A stretch of DNA of 64,000 nt from Hyphomicrobium sp. ghe19 (lineage in GTDB: Bacteria; Pseudomonadota; Alphaproteobacteria; Rhizobiales; Hyphomicrobiaceae). Under the pieces are notes generated by a model that saw nothing but the letters and a program-made list of their open reading frames with translations, was not told the origin of the DNA and ran no database searches. A program made the translations under genes and the position numbers. Below, piece after piece: positions 37,183-46,098 of the stretch; the stretch's first letter is position 1; each line of letters starts with the position of its first letter. Location of the stretch: assembly GCF_902712875.1 (NCBI RefSeq), contig NZ_LR743509.1, positions 1,674,001-1,738,000 of the forward strand. The letters run 5' to 3'.

Positions 37183-37463
37183 GGTCTGCCCTTTCTCTTT
37201 TCGACTCGTCATCCAGCGTGATTGCTTTTTGACCTCTGTCCAGGGCGTCCGCGACGTGGCGGGCGTCACCCATGCATCACGCATCTCCGGCTGTTAACCG
37301 GCGTTCGTGTGACCTGAGCACGCAGATACTAGGCTCACGTGACAGGGCCGTAAATGCAGGGATGTCAGCCAGAAAGATCTATGACGGCACCGAACGGCGA
37401 CGACGGTGGACGATTCAGATGCTTCGCCATATCATGATCAAAGTTCATAGCTAACAGGCGACT

Positions 37464-38468
37464 ATGATCATCAAACACATTCGATTCATCTGCGAGAGCG
37501 GTGCCGCGCGTGCGAGTATTGCATGCTTGGCACTTCTTTTCTGCCTCGCTCCCGAGGCTCGTGCCGAGGATTGCGTCGAGGTGCAGTCGACGACCACGGA
37601 ACCCGATTTTACGGCTTGCGACGACGAACTCGAGTTCGATTTGGATACGGCCCTTGCAGAGCAGGGCTTGCCGCTCGCGTCGGCTCCTGCTGCGTCGGAC
37701 GGCATGCCGTGGATCGCGCTGAGCAAAGGCACCATTCCATCCAAGTTCAACGCCAACGATGGCAGTGTTTCGGTTCGCACGAGCTTAGGCACATTGCGCG
37801 ATTACAATGCGCGGACCGTATCCGTGCAAAGGCCGGACTACGCGGCTGCAGATGCTTACGCGGTGAAGCTTCCCAAAGCGGGCTCCGGGCCAAATACTCC
37901 GATTGATGTTTGGAGCAACATCGATCTTAGCGGCTACAATGGATCGGAATCGCATTCCTCGCGCGTCGGTTTCGGGGCGGACTACAAGATCAACAGAGCG
38001 ACGAGTGTCGGCGTGTCGTTGGAGAAAGGCGATGCTCGTTCCTCGCCGGCGACGGGCGTCGAGCAGGATCAGAAGGCGTCTGCTTACGTCACGATGCAGG
38101 CAGCGCCGATGCTGAGCCTGGACGCGCGTACCGAATGGCAGGCGGGGAACAGCGAATTCGCGGCGAGCACAGGGGCTGCTCAAAAGAGTTCCGTCATCCT
38201 CGCGCCGAAGATCAATCACTCGTTCTCGCTCGAAGGTGGAACGACGCTCGAGCCGTTCGTCACCTACAAGCGGGCCTTCGATTTATCGACGAGCCGGAAG
38301 GATGCGGCGGATACGTCATTCGACGCGGCGTCGGCCGGTGCCGGCGTGACCTACACCAAGCCCGACGCCTACTCGCTGAGCGTTACGGCAGACGTCGACA
38401 ATGTCGGAATGACAGCTGAGCCGCAAAGCCTGAGCAGCAAGTTCCAGCTCTCTGTGCCGATCAGGTAA
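37464..38468 (+). CDS. Secreted protein with C-terminal beta-barrel-like domain
   Basis: 334 residues with a signal peptide (about residues 1-34, ending EARA) and a binding site (AGG) before the ATG. After an acidic, Cys-containing N-terminus (EDCVEVQSTTTEPDFTACDDE), residues about 145-334 are a series of amphipathic strands (VGFGADYKINRATSVGVSLE, ASAYVTMQAAPMLSLDARTEW, ...), ending with strands typical of an outer-membrane barrel (SKFQLSVPIR). I infer an outer-membrane beta-barrel protein; the family is not recognised and the barrel is inferred from strand periodicity. Confidence 0.6.
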   Translation: MIIKHIRFICESGAARASIACLALLFCLAPEARAEDCVEVQSTTTEPDFTACDDELEFDLDTALAEQGLPLASAPAASDGMPWIALSKGTIPSKFNANDGSVSVRTSLGTLRDYNARTVSVQRPDYAAADAYAVKLPKAGSGPNTPIDVWSNIDLSGYNGSESHSSRVGFGADYKINRATSVGVSLEKGDARSSPATGVEQDQKASAYVTMQAAPMLSLDARTEWQAGNSEFAASTGAAQKSSVILAPKINHSFSLEGGTTLEPFVTYKRAFDLSTSRKDAADTSFDAASAGAGVTYTKPDAYSLSVTADVDNVGMTAEPQSLSSKFQLSVPIR

Positions 38469-38495
38469 CGGCGTCTCGGTTGTGGGGGTCTTGGC

Positions 38496-38843
38496 TCACA
38501 ACGGCGCCTTGAAGACGAAAAACGCTCCGAGCGCGATAAAGCCAAACCCGACTCCCTGATTGATCGTGATCGGCTGGCCTAGATAGGTCGCCGAAAAACC
38601 CGCGAATACGATCAGGGTGATAACCTCCTGCATCGTCTTCAGTTGCGCTGGCGAATAGACCGCCACTCCGTAGCGATTTGCGGGGACGGCGAGACAATAT
38701 TCGAAAAATGCAATTCCCCAACTGACGATCACAACAATCCAAAGCGGTTTGTTGGTGAATTTCAGATGGCCGTACCAAGCGAAGGTCATGAAGACGTTCG
38801 ACATCGTCAGGAGGACGATGGGTAATACTGCTTGTGGGATCAT
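38496..38843 (-). CDS. DMT-superfamily DUF486 membrane protein
   Basis: 115 residues with four predicted membrane helices and the DUF486 signatures FMTFAWYGHLKF near the N-terminus, FFEYCLAVPANRYG in the middle and QPITINQGVGFGFIALGAFFVF at the end. DUF486 proteins are small four-helix relatives of the drug/metabolite transporters, probably acting as dimers in the inner membrane; the substrate is unknown. The gene is convergent with the barrel protein at 37464-38468. Confidence 0.85.
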   Translation of the reverse strand: MIPQAVLPIVLLTMSNVFMTFAWYGHLKFTNKPLWIVVIVSWGIAFFEYCLAVPANRYGVAVYSPAQLKTMQEVITLIVFAGFSATYLGQPITINQGVGFGFIALGAFFVFKAPL

Positions 38844-38981
38844 GTTGCTCGAGGGTCCGAATTGATTGCGCCTGATAGGTAGCGCCCATCCTCAAATAAC
38901 CGCCGCACGGCCTAAAGGCAAAAGCGGAACCGGAATTCGATGAGACGCGTTCAGGGAGCAGTTGAAACTGGCGAGGCTGCG

Positions 38982-39227
38982 ATGCCGGAAAACATCAGGG
39001 AGACTGTTCCCAAGGTTCTAAAGACCCTTTGGGATCTTGAAAATGAATTGCGCGGCGCTGCGCGGGACGGGGTGATACTTCGCCGCGAGGAAGCCAAGCA
39101 ACATTTGGCTGAGGCCCGACAACATCTCGATGAATTGCTGAACCTTGTGCGTGCTTACGATTCATCCGCGGAAGGCCGTTCAGAGCAGTCGCCCGAAACC
39201 GGTATTCCCCCGTCGATCAAACATTGA
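38982..39227 (+). CDS. Small charged helical protein
   Basis: 81 residues from the ATG at 38982 (GAGG five bases upstream); an ATG at 38940 would add 14 residues. The body is a long charged amphipathic helix (KVLKTLWDLENELRGAARDG ... KQHLAEARQHLDELLNLVRAY), likely a coiled coil, with a disordered tail. No family recognised. A 27-residue membrane peptide gene starts 11 bases after its stop, so the two are probably co-transcribed and end at the hairpin near 39333. Confidence 0.55.
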   Translation: MPENIRETVPKVLKTLWDLENELRGAARDGVILRREEAKQHLAEARQHLDELLNLVRAYDSSAEGRSEQSPETGIPPSIKH

Positions 39228-39237
39228 GGAGAGCATC

Positions 39238-39321
39238 ATGGCACGTGACGTAATTCTTTGGCTCGCAGGCGTTCCGCTGGTCGTGATCATCGGCCTGCAT
39301 CTGTTCGGCTTCCTGCACTAA
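39238..39321 (+). CDS. 27-residue single-pass membrane peptide
   Basis: ATG at 39238 with an excellent binding site (GAGGAGAGC). The product begins MARDVILWLAGVPLVVIIG and ends LHLFGFLH. It is one hydrophobic helix with a short polar N-terminus. Short peptides of this pattern (a helix ending in an aromatic/His motif) recur in Hyphomicrobiales genomes. It is followed within 15 bases by a hairpin terminator. Role unknown. Confidence 0.65.
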   Translation: MARDVILWLAGVPLVVIIGLHLFGFLH

Positions 39322-39332
39322 CCTCAAAACGC

Positions 39333-39364
39333 AAACCCGGAGCCCTGGCTCTGGGTTTTCTTTG
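39333..39364 (+). terminator. Terminator after the 27-residue peptide gene
   Basis: AAACCC-G-GAGCC-CT-GGCTC-T-GGGTTT forms an 11-pair stem with one internal mismatch, followed by TTTCTTTG. Confidence 0.75.
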
Positions 39365-39381
39365 TTCTGCGGACGGTTGTT

Positions 39382-39678
39382 TCAGCTTGCAGAGTCGTCC
39401 GGTTCTTCCTTTTTCGCCAGCATGACCGCGACATGACGGTTCAATGCGTCGGCTGCGAGTGTTGGAACGAGACCCGGTCCAATAGGTCCATGAGCGGCAT
39501 TATATGCCGTCCGCATGTCGCCATCCTTACCCCAAACGATCAGTGCAAATCCCGCGACGTTGTTTCCCAGTCCGTCGACTGCGGAGTTGCACTTGTCGAA
39601 AAGGTCTTCGCGCAGAAGCTCCGCGTCGCGCTCGGTTCGTGCAGCCCTTTCAGTGGTCAGCTGTACAAGTTTTGACAT
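39382..39678 (-). CDS. Hypothetical protein
   Basis: 98 residues from the ATG at 39678. It starts with a charged helix (LTTERAARTERDAELLREDLFDKC) and continues into FALIVWGKDGDMRTAYNAAHGPIGPGLVPTLAADALNRHVAVML, a small alpha/beta domain. No signal peptide. The start has only a weak binding site; the open frame continues upstream to 39966 but with noise-like composition. No family recognised. Confidence 0.55.
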   Translation of the reverse strand: MSKLVQLTTERAARTERDAELLREDLFDKCNSAVDGLGNNVAGFALIVWGKDGDMRTAYNAAHGPIGPGLVPTLAADALNRHVAVMLAKKEEPDDSAS

Positions 39679-39898
39679 GGTTTCACGCCCGGTTGTGTGA
39701 TCGTCGAAGGTGGTAACGCGCGGAAAGGGTTCAGGTTCATTGCGTGCGTCCTGACGAGGCGTTTCCTCTCGGTTTTCGGGGGCTTGACTGCGGCATTTGG
39801 ATCGGCATCCTGGGGAGAGCCGCGAAACGGAGGCGCCGGGATTGCCCGGTTGGTTGTGAAGGTGTCGGCCGGACGACATCGCAACAATCGAGGTCGTC

Positions 39899-40954
39899 AT
39901 GCTTTCCGGCGCTACATCCGGCGTGCGCGCGCAGCATAAGCTCAGCGCGCTGTCTCCTTCCTCCATCGCTTCCGAACAAACTTATTCCGGCACCCACACT
40001 TTTTTGCGGGCGCCACGCGTCGACCGGGCGCGGGCGGGCGATTTCGCAATTCTCGGCATTCCGCTCGACATCGCAACGTCGAACAGGCCGGGCGCGCGGC
40101 TCGGGCCCGATGCGGTGAGATCTGCGTCCGCTCAGCTCGCCGAGCTGAAAGCATACCCCGGCGGTTTCGATCCGTTATCGCACGTCAGGATTGTCGATCT
40201 GGGCGATGCTTTGCTCGACTTCGGGTTTCCGCAAACGATCCCTGCGGCGATCGAAGCCGCTGCATTCGATGTCGTTGCGGCCGGCGCATTCTTGTGCGCT
40301 CTCGGCGGCGATCATTTCGTCAGCTATCCGCTGCTCAAAGCTCATGCCCGGATACACGGGCCGCTGACGCTCATTCATTTCGACGCTCATCCAGATACGT
40401 GGACGCCGCGCACCGGGCCTGACGGTTCAGTCGAGATCAATCACGGCACGATGTTCGCGCAAGCCATTCACGATGGCCTGATCGATCCCAAGACGTCATC
40501 GCAGATCGGTATTCGAACCTGGGTCGACGATCCGATGGGCATGAACATTTTCGATAGCCTCGCCGTCGCTGATAGAGGGCCGAGTGAGATCGTTGCGATG
40601 GTGAAGGCACTTGCGGGGGATTCTCCCTGCTATCTGACCGTCGACATCGATTGCCTCGATCCGGCCTTTGCGCCCGGCACCGGCACACCCGTGATCGGCG
40701 GACTCACGCCGCGCGAACTGCTCGCCATGCTTCGCGGTCTCGACGATCTTCGGATCATCGGATGCGATGTCGTCGAAGTGGCGCCCGCCTACGATCATGG
40801 AGGCATCACGGCGCTTGCTGCGGCAACTGTCGTGTATGAGCAGGCGTGCCGGCTGGCTCGCAAAAACGGGGCGCAGGCGGACGTCTATCCGTGGCCGGGC
40901 CGCGGCGTACCCAAACGCGATGACGCACGGGTAGGGCAGCTGAACCGAATGTAA
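39899..40954 (+). CDS. speB: Agmatinase-like ureohydrolase
   Basis: 351 residues. All binuclear manganese motifs of the ureohydrolase family are present: GGDHFVSYP, HFDAHPDTW, DIDCLDPAFAPGTGTP and EVAPAYD. Length and pattern are closest to agmatinases (agmatine to putrescine and urea); guanidinobutyrase or guanidinopropionase activity cannot be excluded. The first 35 residues are not conserved in the family and a later start is possible, but the ATG at 39899 has a good binding site (GAGGTCGTC). No polyamine gene is adjacent. Confidence 0.82.
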   Translation: MLSGATSGVRAQHKLSALSPSSIASEQTYSGTHTFLRAPRVDRARAGDFAILGIPLDIATSNRPGARLGPDAVRSASAQLAELKAYPGGFDPLSHVRIVDLGDALLDFGFPQTIPAAIEAAAFDVVAAGAFLCALGGDHFVSYPLLKAHARIHGPLTLIHFDAHPDTWTPRTGPDGSVEINHGTMFAQAIHDGLIDPKTSSQIGIRTWVDDPMGMNIFDSLAVADRGPSEIVAMVKALAGDSPCYLTVDIDCLDPAFAPGTGTPVIGGLTPRELLAMLRGLDDLRIIGCDVVEVAPAYDHGGITALAAATVVYEQACRLARKNGAQADVYPWPGRGVPKRDDARVGQLNRM

Positions 40955-41056
40955 GGCCGGTTCCCGCCGGAACAGCGGAAGCATCCCGAGACACGCTATT
41001 TCTTCTCGCGACAACGGCCCATAGGGGCTTGCCGCTAGAAGAGATGGAGACCTGCA

Positions 41057-41368
41057 ATGACTACTCTTGTTGTGATCCCCCGGAATGCTTTCCGCGCTGT
41101 TCTCGCGCCGGCCCTCGCTCTCGCCAGCGTCACGCTGATGGCGGGCACGGCCTCGGCCGTCAGCCTGCGCGTACAAATGGCGTGCGCCAGCGATTATTAC
41201 GCGCATTGCAGCGCTTACAGTCCGAACAGCCCGCAGGTCAGATCGTGCATGCGCGCGGTCGGCGTTGGTCTCTCGAAGGGCTGTGTCGATGCATTGGTTG
41301 CGGCTGGCGAAGTTTCGGTTGCAGAAGTTTCGCGGCGGCGCGGCGGATCGAAGACTGCGGCGAAGTAA
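41057..41368 (+). CDS. Small secreted cysteine-containing protein
   Basis: 103 residues with a signal peptide (about residues 1-33) and a binding site (GGAG). The mature part has four cysteines in the pattern ACASDYYAHCS ... CMRAVGVGLSKGCVDAL, resembling the short cysteine-rich repeat seen in small periplasmic proteins of alphaproteobacteria, and a basic tail. A periplasmic location with two disulfides is likely. Function unknown. Confidence 0.65.
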   Translation: MTTLVVIPRNAFRAVLAPALALASVTLMAGTASAVSLRVQMACASDYYAHCSAYSPNSPQVRSCMRAVGVGLSKGCVDALVAAGEVSVAEVSRRRGGSKTAAK

Positions 41369-41489
41369 GTCTTTCGCAAAATTTGCTCATCCGGTCGCGT
41401 TCGCGGCTGAGATATTGGATATCCTAAATCAAATCTTAACCATAAAGGCGAAAACGTTGAGCGGTGTTTAGTTGGCTTTGTGGGAAGTC

Positions 41490-42191
41490 ATGCCGCCGCT
41501 TGATCTTTGGTCTGAACCGGCTTCCGATTTGCGTCTCGCCCAGGGCTTCCAAGTGCGGTTGCCACGTTCTGGCGTTCATACGCGCAGCAAATCCAAGCTC
41601 GTTCAGGTTGCCATCGAGGACTTGCGTCCGACGCAAATGGCGGTGGGAATGCGGGCCGTTGCGGCCAAGCGAGAAAAAGTCGAACGGCGCGCGAGAAGCC
41701 GACGGAAGCTCAAATGTTTTCTCGAGGAGCGTCCGATACCTGCCGTGCTCGGCCCCGGCGAAGATTTTTTCATCATCGATCATCATCACTTGAGCCTGGC
41801 GCTTTTGAAGAGCGACGTGGAAGAGGCATGGATCGATGTGGTCGCCGATCTCTCGCATCTGCCGCGCAAGCGCTTCCTGCGGCAGATGACAACGCTCGGG
41901 CTGTTGCACCCTTACGATGCGCACGGGCAACCGGTGTGCCCGTCAAAACTTCCCGAGACGTTGAAGGAATTGCGCGCCGATCCCTATCGCGACCTCGCTT
42001 GGTCCGTTCGCAAAGCCGGCGGCTTTGCAAAATCGGGCAAGCCCTTTGAGGAATTTCGATGGGCCGATTTTTTCCGGGCGCGCATTCCGAGGGTGACCGT
42101 GCGCCGTGATTTCGAGTACGCGCATAGACACGCCATGCGCCTCTCTGCCTCTCGTGAGGCCGTGCGGATGCCCGGATATATTGGGCGGTAA
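41490..42191 (+). CDS. ParB-like nuclease family protein (PF08857 type)
   Basis: 233 residues from the ATG at 41490 (GGGAAG upstream); a TTG at 41472 is also in frame. The core VAIEDLRPTQMAVGMRAVAAKREK followed by PIPAVLGPGEDFFIIDHHHLSLAL (with the His-rich DHHH motif) is the ParBc_2 type, distinct from the chromosome-partitioning ParB. The C-terminal half (ADPYRDLAWSVRKAGGF, FEEFRWADFFR) is also family-like. Enzymatic activity in this group is largely untested. It stands alone, with no ParA partner. Confidence 0.72.
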   Translation: MPPLDLWSEPASDLRLAQGFQVRLPRSGVHTRSKSKLVQVAIEDLRPTQMAVGMRAVAAKREKVERRARSRRKLKCFLEERPIPAVLGPGEDFFIIDHHHLSLALLKSDVEEAWIDVVADLSHLPRKRFLRQMTTLGLLHPYDAHGQPVCPSKLPETLKELRADPYRDLAWSVRKAGGFAKSGKPFEEFRWADFFRARIPRVTVRRDFEYAHRHAMRLSASREAVRMPGYIGR

Positions 42192-42197
42192 GCTCGC

Positions 42198-42605
42198 CTA
42201 GTGCCGCTGCTGACCGTTGAAGGTGAACTCGAACTCGTCGTGCATATTCTGCGCGGCCTGGCGCCAATCGGCTCCGGTCTGACCATTCAACGCGGCCTCG
42301 ATTTCGGCGCGTGCTTGATGGCCTGGTTCCTGCTGCTGATAGCCCTGCTGATCAATCGCGGTAACCGGCTGGATCGGCGTGCGTACAGGAAGAGCGCAAA
42401 GCCGCGAAGCAAGATCCTGCAGTTCTCCGAGAATGGCTTCGCGGCGTAGTTCGTGCTGGATCGCGACGTTGCGAACGTCACGCAGCAACTGCTCGTCGAC
42501 GCGGCGGATCGCGTCGGACAACGTCATCACGAAATCCTGTTCGGTGCGCGCATTATCCGCAAGGCGCATCAGCATTTCTTCGACGTTTTTGGATAGTGCG
42601 GCCAT
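42198..42605 (-). CDS. Hypothetical helical protein
   Basis: 135 residues with a strong binding site (GAGGAGA) before the ATG at 42605. It is mostly amphipathic helix (EEMLMRLADNARTEQDFVMT, AIRRVDEQLLRDVRNVAIQH, LGELQDLASRLCAL), then a Pro/Gln-rich linker and a terminal helix. No signal peptide. It looks like a small cytoplasmic coiled-coil protein. No family recognised. Confidence 0.55.
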   Translation of the reverse strand: MAALSKNVEEMLMRLADNARTEQDFVMTLSDAIRRVDEQLLRDVRNVAIQHELRREAILGELQDLASRLCALPVRTPIQPVTAIDQQGYQQQEPGHQARAEIEAALNGQTGADWRQAAQNMHDEFEFTFNGQQRH

Positions 42606-42812
42606 GGTTATCTCCTCGCGGCTTAGAGGTCCGATACCGTGCGATTCTCATGGCCAAAAAGTGATGACGTTATGCTCGGAATGCGAGCTAAGTGGTGCGC
42701 AAGGCTCAGCAATTTCCTGAGCGCAAAATATCAGCCGACTGATGATTATCGGGGGGAGTTATGCGCGCTGCATGTCGAATTGCAGCGCGCCGTTGTTCTG
42801 GTCGGCTCGGAC

Positions 42813-43307
42813 TTATGGCTTGAAGATCGTCAAGCCGGCGACCCCAGCGGAAAGGTTCAGGCCAGTCTGTCCCTCGACGCTCACAGGCTGGAGGATGATG
42901 GACTGGCTCGAGCCACCGACGAGTGCGTTGGCGCTGGCGCCGATGCCGACTGCGGCGCCCGCGGTGACGCCGCCGTAACTTCCTTCGAGAGCTTCGCTCG
43001 GGATATCCGTCGTCGGTCCGAGAACCGTCCAGACGAGGGTGCTATCGCCTTTGACGCCAATGTCGATCCCGACTTTGGTGATCGTTGCGGCGTAACGATA
43101 GGTGCGCCCGCTGATCGGCGTTTCGAAATTGCACCGCAGGTTTTGCTTCGAGCCGAAAATGAGCCCGACGCCACCCTTGCCGTAGCAGGTCAAAGTGCCG
43201 ACCGCGATTTTCGGCGCGGCGATGGATGGCGAAAGCGGCGTTGCGGCCATCGCGGCGAATGCTGCGCATCCGGCAAGAACGCGTGCAATTGGGGGTGATG
43301 AAATCAT
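42813..43307 (-). CDS. DUF992 secreted protein
   Basis: 164 residues from the ATG at 43307 (GGGAGAAAAG upstream). A signal peptide (to about residue 31) precedes the DUF992 domain: VGTLTCYGKGGVGLIFGSKQ, LRCNFET, the strand RTYRYAATITKVGIDIGV, then a Gly/Ala-rich stretch with GSYGGVTAGAAVGIGASANALVGG. Two conserved cysteines probably pair. DUF992 proteins are periplasmic proteins of unknown role common in Hyphomicrobiales. Confidence 0.83.
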   Translation of the reverse strand: MISSPPIARVLAGCAAFAAMAATPLSPSIAAPKIAVGTLTCYGKGGVGLIFGSKQNLRCNFETPISGRTYRYAATITKVGIDIGVKGDSTLVWTVLGPTTDIPSEALEGSYGGVTAGAAVGIGASANALVGGSSQSIILQPVSVEGQTGLNLSAGVAGLTIFKP

Positions 43308-43535
43308 GGTCTTTTCTCCCGACATCGACTGTCGCGCGCGGGCATGTCCGGGCGCGTGCACATAAGGACAAAAACTCTGCACATGCGTGACGTTCAGGCC
43401 CCCTGCAGTCGCGGAGGTCTAAAGTCCCAAAGCGACGGTTCGGTGGCAGTTCGCGCGGTTACAGTCACGCGCGGGTGAAGGATATGGTGAACGGCTGTCC
43501 TGGGGTACGTCTTGAGCCGCGTTCAGTGCGCCCTC

Positions 43536-43961
43536 TCAGTGCTCCGAATACCGGTCTTTGAGTTCTTTGGTCCGCTGGACGGTCTTTTGTGTCATGCATC
43601 CGAGGATTGCCGCCGTCGCGCCGGTGCCGCCTGACCACTCCTGGGCCACGAGGTCTTTGCAGTCGGCATCGCGATATGCGACCCAGGCGCGTTGAGCGTT
43701 GCGCATCGCTTTCTCGAAGCTCGCCGTGTCGTAGGGCTTTTCGTCGTCGCCGCGCGTTCGGATGTAATCAACCGCATTTGCGTAGGCGGCGTTGAGAGCT
43801 TTATCGGCTGCTTGATAGTCTTTGTCGGCGCAGAAGTTCAATTCCACCGTCGTTCCAGCGTCGGCGCAATTGATTTCGGCGACGGCGGGTCTGGTGAGCC
43901 ATAGGCTTGCGAGGCCGAGAGAGAGGAGAAGGCAAGGGATGTGTGCGGCACGGCGGGGCAT
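43536..43961 (-). CDS. LprI-family (DUF1311) lysozyme-inhibitor-like protein
   Basis: 141 residues from the ATG at 43961. After the signal peptide (ending AVAE) come the family's cysteines and motif: INCADAGTTVELNFCADKDYQAADKALNAAY, then NAQRAWVAYRDADC and a late GCMTQKT, all typical of the LprI/DUF1311 fold of paired helices held by disulfides. Family members are periplasmic and some inhibit lysozyme. No neighbour adds information. Confidence 0.82.
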   Translation of the reverse strand: MPRRAAHIPCLLLSLGLASLWLTRPAVAEINCADAGTTVELNFCADKDYQAADKALNAAYANAVDYIRTRGDDEKPYDTASFEKAMRNAQRAWVAYRDADCKDLVAQEWSGGTGATAAILGCMTQKTVQRTKELKDRYSEH

Positions 43962-44140
43962 CGTTCTGAACTCCAAGTGGCGCTGAGTATAGTGTGTGCA
44001 AATTTGTACGCGGCGCGCGTCCACGCCGATAGGCTTTTATCCGGAACAATTCAGCATTGGGACGGAAACCCAATTTGCTTCATGATTGCGTCAGCTCTCC
44101 GCCTTCATAGACCGGTCATGAATTTGAGAGGACATGATCC

Positions 44141-44602
44141 GTGATGCCCTTCACGGCCTATAGCTACCGCGATGATCCGGCGGTTCCGAACTTTGACGAC
44201 AGCCGGCCGTTGATCATTTTCGATGGTCTTTGCGTTCTCTGTTCGAGCGGCGTGCAGTGGATGCTCGATCGCGATCCGGGCGGCCAAAGCCAATTCGCGG
44301 TGATCCAGGACGCGCTGCCGGCCGCTCTTTACCGCCATTACAACCTCGACGCGGAGGCATTCGATACCTTCATGGTGTTGAGCCAGGGGCGGCCTTACAC
44401 GAAATGGGCGGGCGTGTTGGCTGCAGCGCAGACGCTGCCTCAACCCTGGCGTGGATTGGGGTTCGCGGGCCAGATTATTCCCAGTGCCATCGGCGACCCG
44501 ATTTACGATTGGGTTCAGCGGAACCGGCTCAGGTGGTTCGGCAGTCGTGATACATGCAGGCGTCCGAGTGTCGCCGAGAAGTTGCGATTTCTGGTTACAT
44601 AG
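44141..44602 (+). CDS. DCC-family thiol-disulfide oxidoreductase-like protein (DUF393)
   Basis: 153 residues. The family signature DGLCVLCSSGVQWML holds the Asp and the CxxC pair (DxxCxxC), followed by a central region FAVIQDALPAALYRHYNLD and a late YDWVQRNRLRWFG typical of DUF393. These proteins are thioredoxin-fold-related and may handle thiols; no activity is firmly assigned. Starts at a GTG (44141) or the adjacent ATG (44144), with GAGAGGA upstream. It lies 77 bases before the pirin gene in the same direction. Confidence 0.82.
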   Translation: MMPFTAYSYRDDPAVPNFDDSRPLIIFDGLCVLCSSGVQWMLDRDPGGQSQFAVIQDALPAALYRHYNLDAEAFDTFMVLSQGRPYTKWAGVLAAAQTLPQPWRGLGFAGQIIPSAIGDPIYDWVQRNRLRWFGSRDTCRRPSVAEKLRFLVT

Positions 44603-44679
44603 ATTGCTCGACATGGATCGCTGCCGGTTGCGGCAGGTGATCGTTACCGCCATGATCGGCAAAGCAGAGGAGACGCTCG

Positions 44680-45603
44680 ATGAGTTGGCTCAAGGATAAC
44701 GATCCCATTCCGGGCGATTGCAGGTCTTGCGACGCGATCGAGCAAGTCATCGTGCCACGCGCTCGCGATCTTGGCGGATTCGAAGTGCGGCGCGCGCTGC
44801 CGTCGGCGCAGCGACAAATGATCGGGCCGTTCATTTTTTTCGATCAGATGGGCCCGGCGCAATTTCTATCCGGGCAAGGGATCGACGTCAGACCCCACCC
44901 CCACATCGGGCTTGCGACCGTCACCTATCTTTTCGAAGGCGAGATGATGCATCGGGACAGCCTCGGGTCGTCGCTTGCGATCCGTCCTGGCGAAGTCAAC
45001 CTGATGACTGCGGGGCGCGGCATCGTGCATTCCGAGCGAACGGCTCCCGACACGCGAATGTCCGGTCAGGATATGTTTGGAATTCAAGCATGGATGGCTC
45101 TTCCGAAATCTCACGAGGAGAGCGCTCCGGCCTTTGCGCATCATGACGTGAGCGCGCTGCCGAGGCTCGAAGGCGAGGGGAAGCGCGTTCGGCTCATCGT
45201 CGGCAGTCTTTATGGTGAGACGTCGCCCGCCGCATTTCCGCATGACTGCTTTTATGCAGAGGCCGTTCTGGCGCCGGGGGCTATTCTGCCGCTCGATCCG
45301 GATTACGACGAACGTGCCGTCTATCTCGCGTCGGGGCGCGTCGATATCGGCGGCCAGACATTCGAGGGAGGTCAGCTCCTCGTATTCAAGCCCGGCGATC
45401 GCATTTCAATTCTCGCGGAAACGAATGCGCGGCTGATGCTGCTCGGTGGTGAGCCGATGGATGGACCGCGGCATATCTGGTGGAATTTCGTTTCAAGCTC
45501 GCAAGAGCGCATCGACAGCGCCAAAGAGGATTGGCGGCAGGGCCGCTTTGCAATCGTTCCAGGCGATGAAACGGAATTTATTCCGCTCCCCGAAAATCGC
45601 TAA
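44680..45603 (+). CDS. Pirin family protein
   Basis: 307 residues, a full-length bicupin. The N-terminal cupin has the pirin metal site [22 protein letters not shown] and GIVHSE; the C-terminal cupin contains [23 protein letters not shown]. Some bacterial pirins have quercetinase activity and others act as regulators; the sequence does not say which. A good binding site (GGAGACG) precedes the ATG. Confidence 0.9.
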   Translation: MSWLKDNDPIPGDCRSCDAIEQVIVPRARDLGGFEVRRALPSAQRQMIGPFIFFDQMGPAQFLSGQGIDVRPHPHIGLATVTYLFEGEMMHRDSLGSSLAIRPGEVNLMTAGRGIVHSERTAPDTRMSGQDMFGIQAWMALPKSHEESAPAFAHHDVSALPRLEGEGKRVRLIVGSLYGETSPAAFPHDCFYAEAVLAPGAILPLDPDYDERAVYLASGRVDIGGQTFEGGQLLVFKPGDRISILAETNARLMLLGGEPMDGPRHIWWNFVSSSQERIDSAKEDWRQGRFAIVPGDETEFIPLPENR

Positions 45604-45754
45604 TCCCTGATTTCGCCGTAATTCATTCCAATTCGCCACCGGAGATTGCGTGCGCCGTACAGCTGCCGTTCAGTCTTCGACTCCTAAAGTTCAAAAGCCG
45701 GAACCAGAAATCGCAATTGCGAATTACTGGGAGGCAATAGCTTGGGAGACCGAA

Positions 45755-46036
45755 ATGCGAAATCTACTTTTGGCAGTGGCGCTGGGACTCGGGATCGGCT
45801 TTGCCGCGACCGGAGCTCAAGCCGCTGCAATCGGCGGCGGCAGTCTTGCGGCCGTTGAATCGGCTGCGAAGAGCGGCAACAGTGTCGTAGAGAAGACGCA
45901 CTATCGTCGTTGGCGCCATCGCCACAACCACTATTATGGGCGGCGCTATTATCGTCCGTATTACGGATATGGGTACTATCGCCCCTATTATCGCCATCAC
46001 CGTTACTGGCGCCACCACCACCGCAATCGCTGGTAA
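45755..46036 (+). CDS. Small secreted His/Tyr/Arg-rich protein
   Basis: 93 residues from the ATG at 45755 (GGGAGACC upstream). A signal peptide (about residues 1-24) is followed by a short linker and a C-terminal half made of His, Tyr and Arg repeats (RRWRHRHNHYYGRRYYRPYYGYGYY...). The His-rich tail could bind metals or polyanions, or pack against peptidoglycan or DNA; no function is assigned. Composition is extreme, so homology by eye is not possible. Confidence 0.62.
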   Translation: MRNLLLAVALGLGIGFAATGAQAAAIGGGSLAAVESAAKSGNSVVEKTHYRRWRHRHNHYYGRRYYRPYYGYGYYRPYYRHHRYWRHHHRNRW

Positions 46037-46072
46037 TTCGTTCGGCCGTTCGGGCTGACCGGAAATCGTTAT

Positions 46073-46098
46073 AGGGGACGGGCTTAGCCCCGTCCTCT
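46073..46098. terminator. Hairpin between convergent genes, overlapping queF end
   Basis: AGGGGACGGG (46073-46082) pairs with CCCGTCCTCT (46089-46098), with one G-T wobble. It overlaps the last codons of queF. No T-run; a weak bidirectional terminator at best. Confidence 0.4.

Noticed and set aside
37362..37454. 30-residue frame (MSARKIYDGTERRRR...) upstream of the barrel gene
   Set aside because: Binding site is adjacent to the start and spacing is poor; no recognisable domain.
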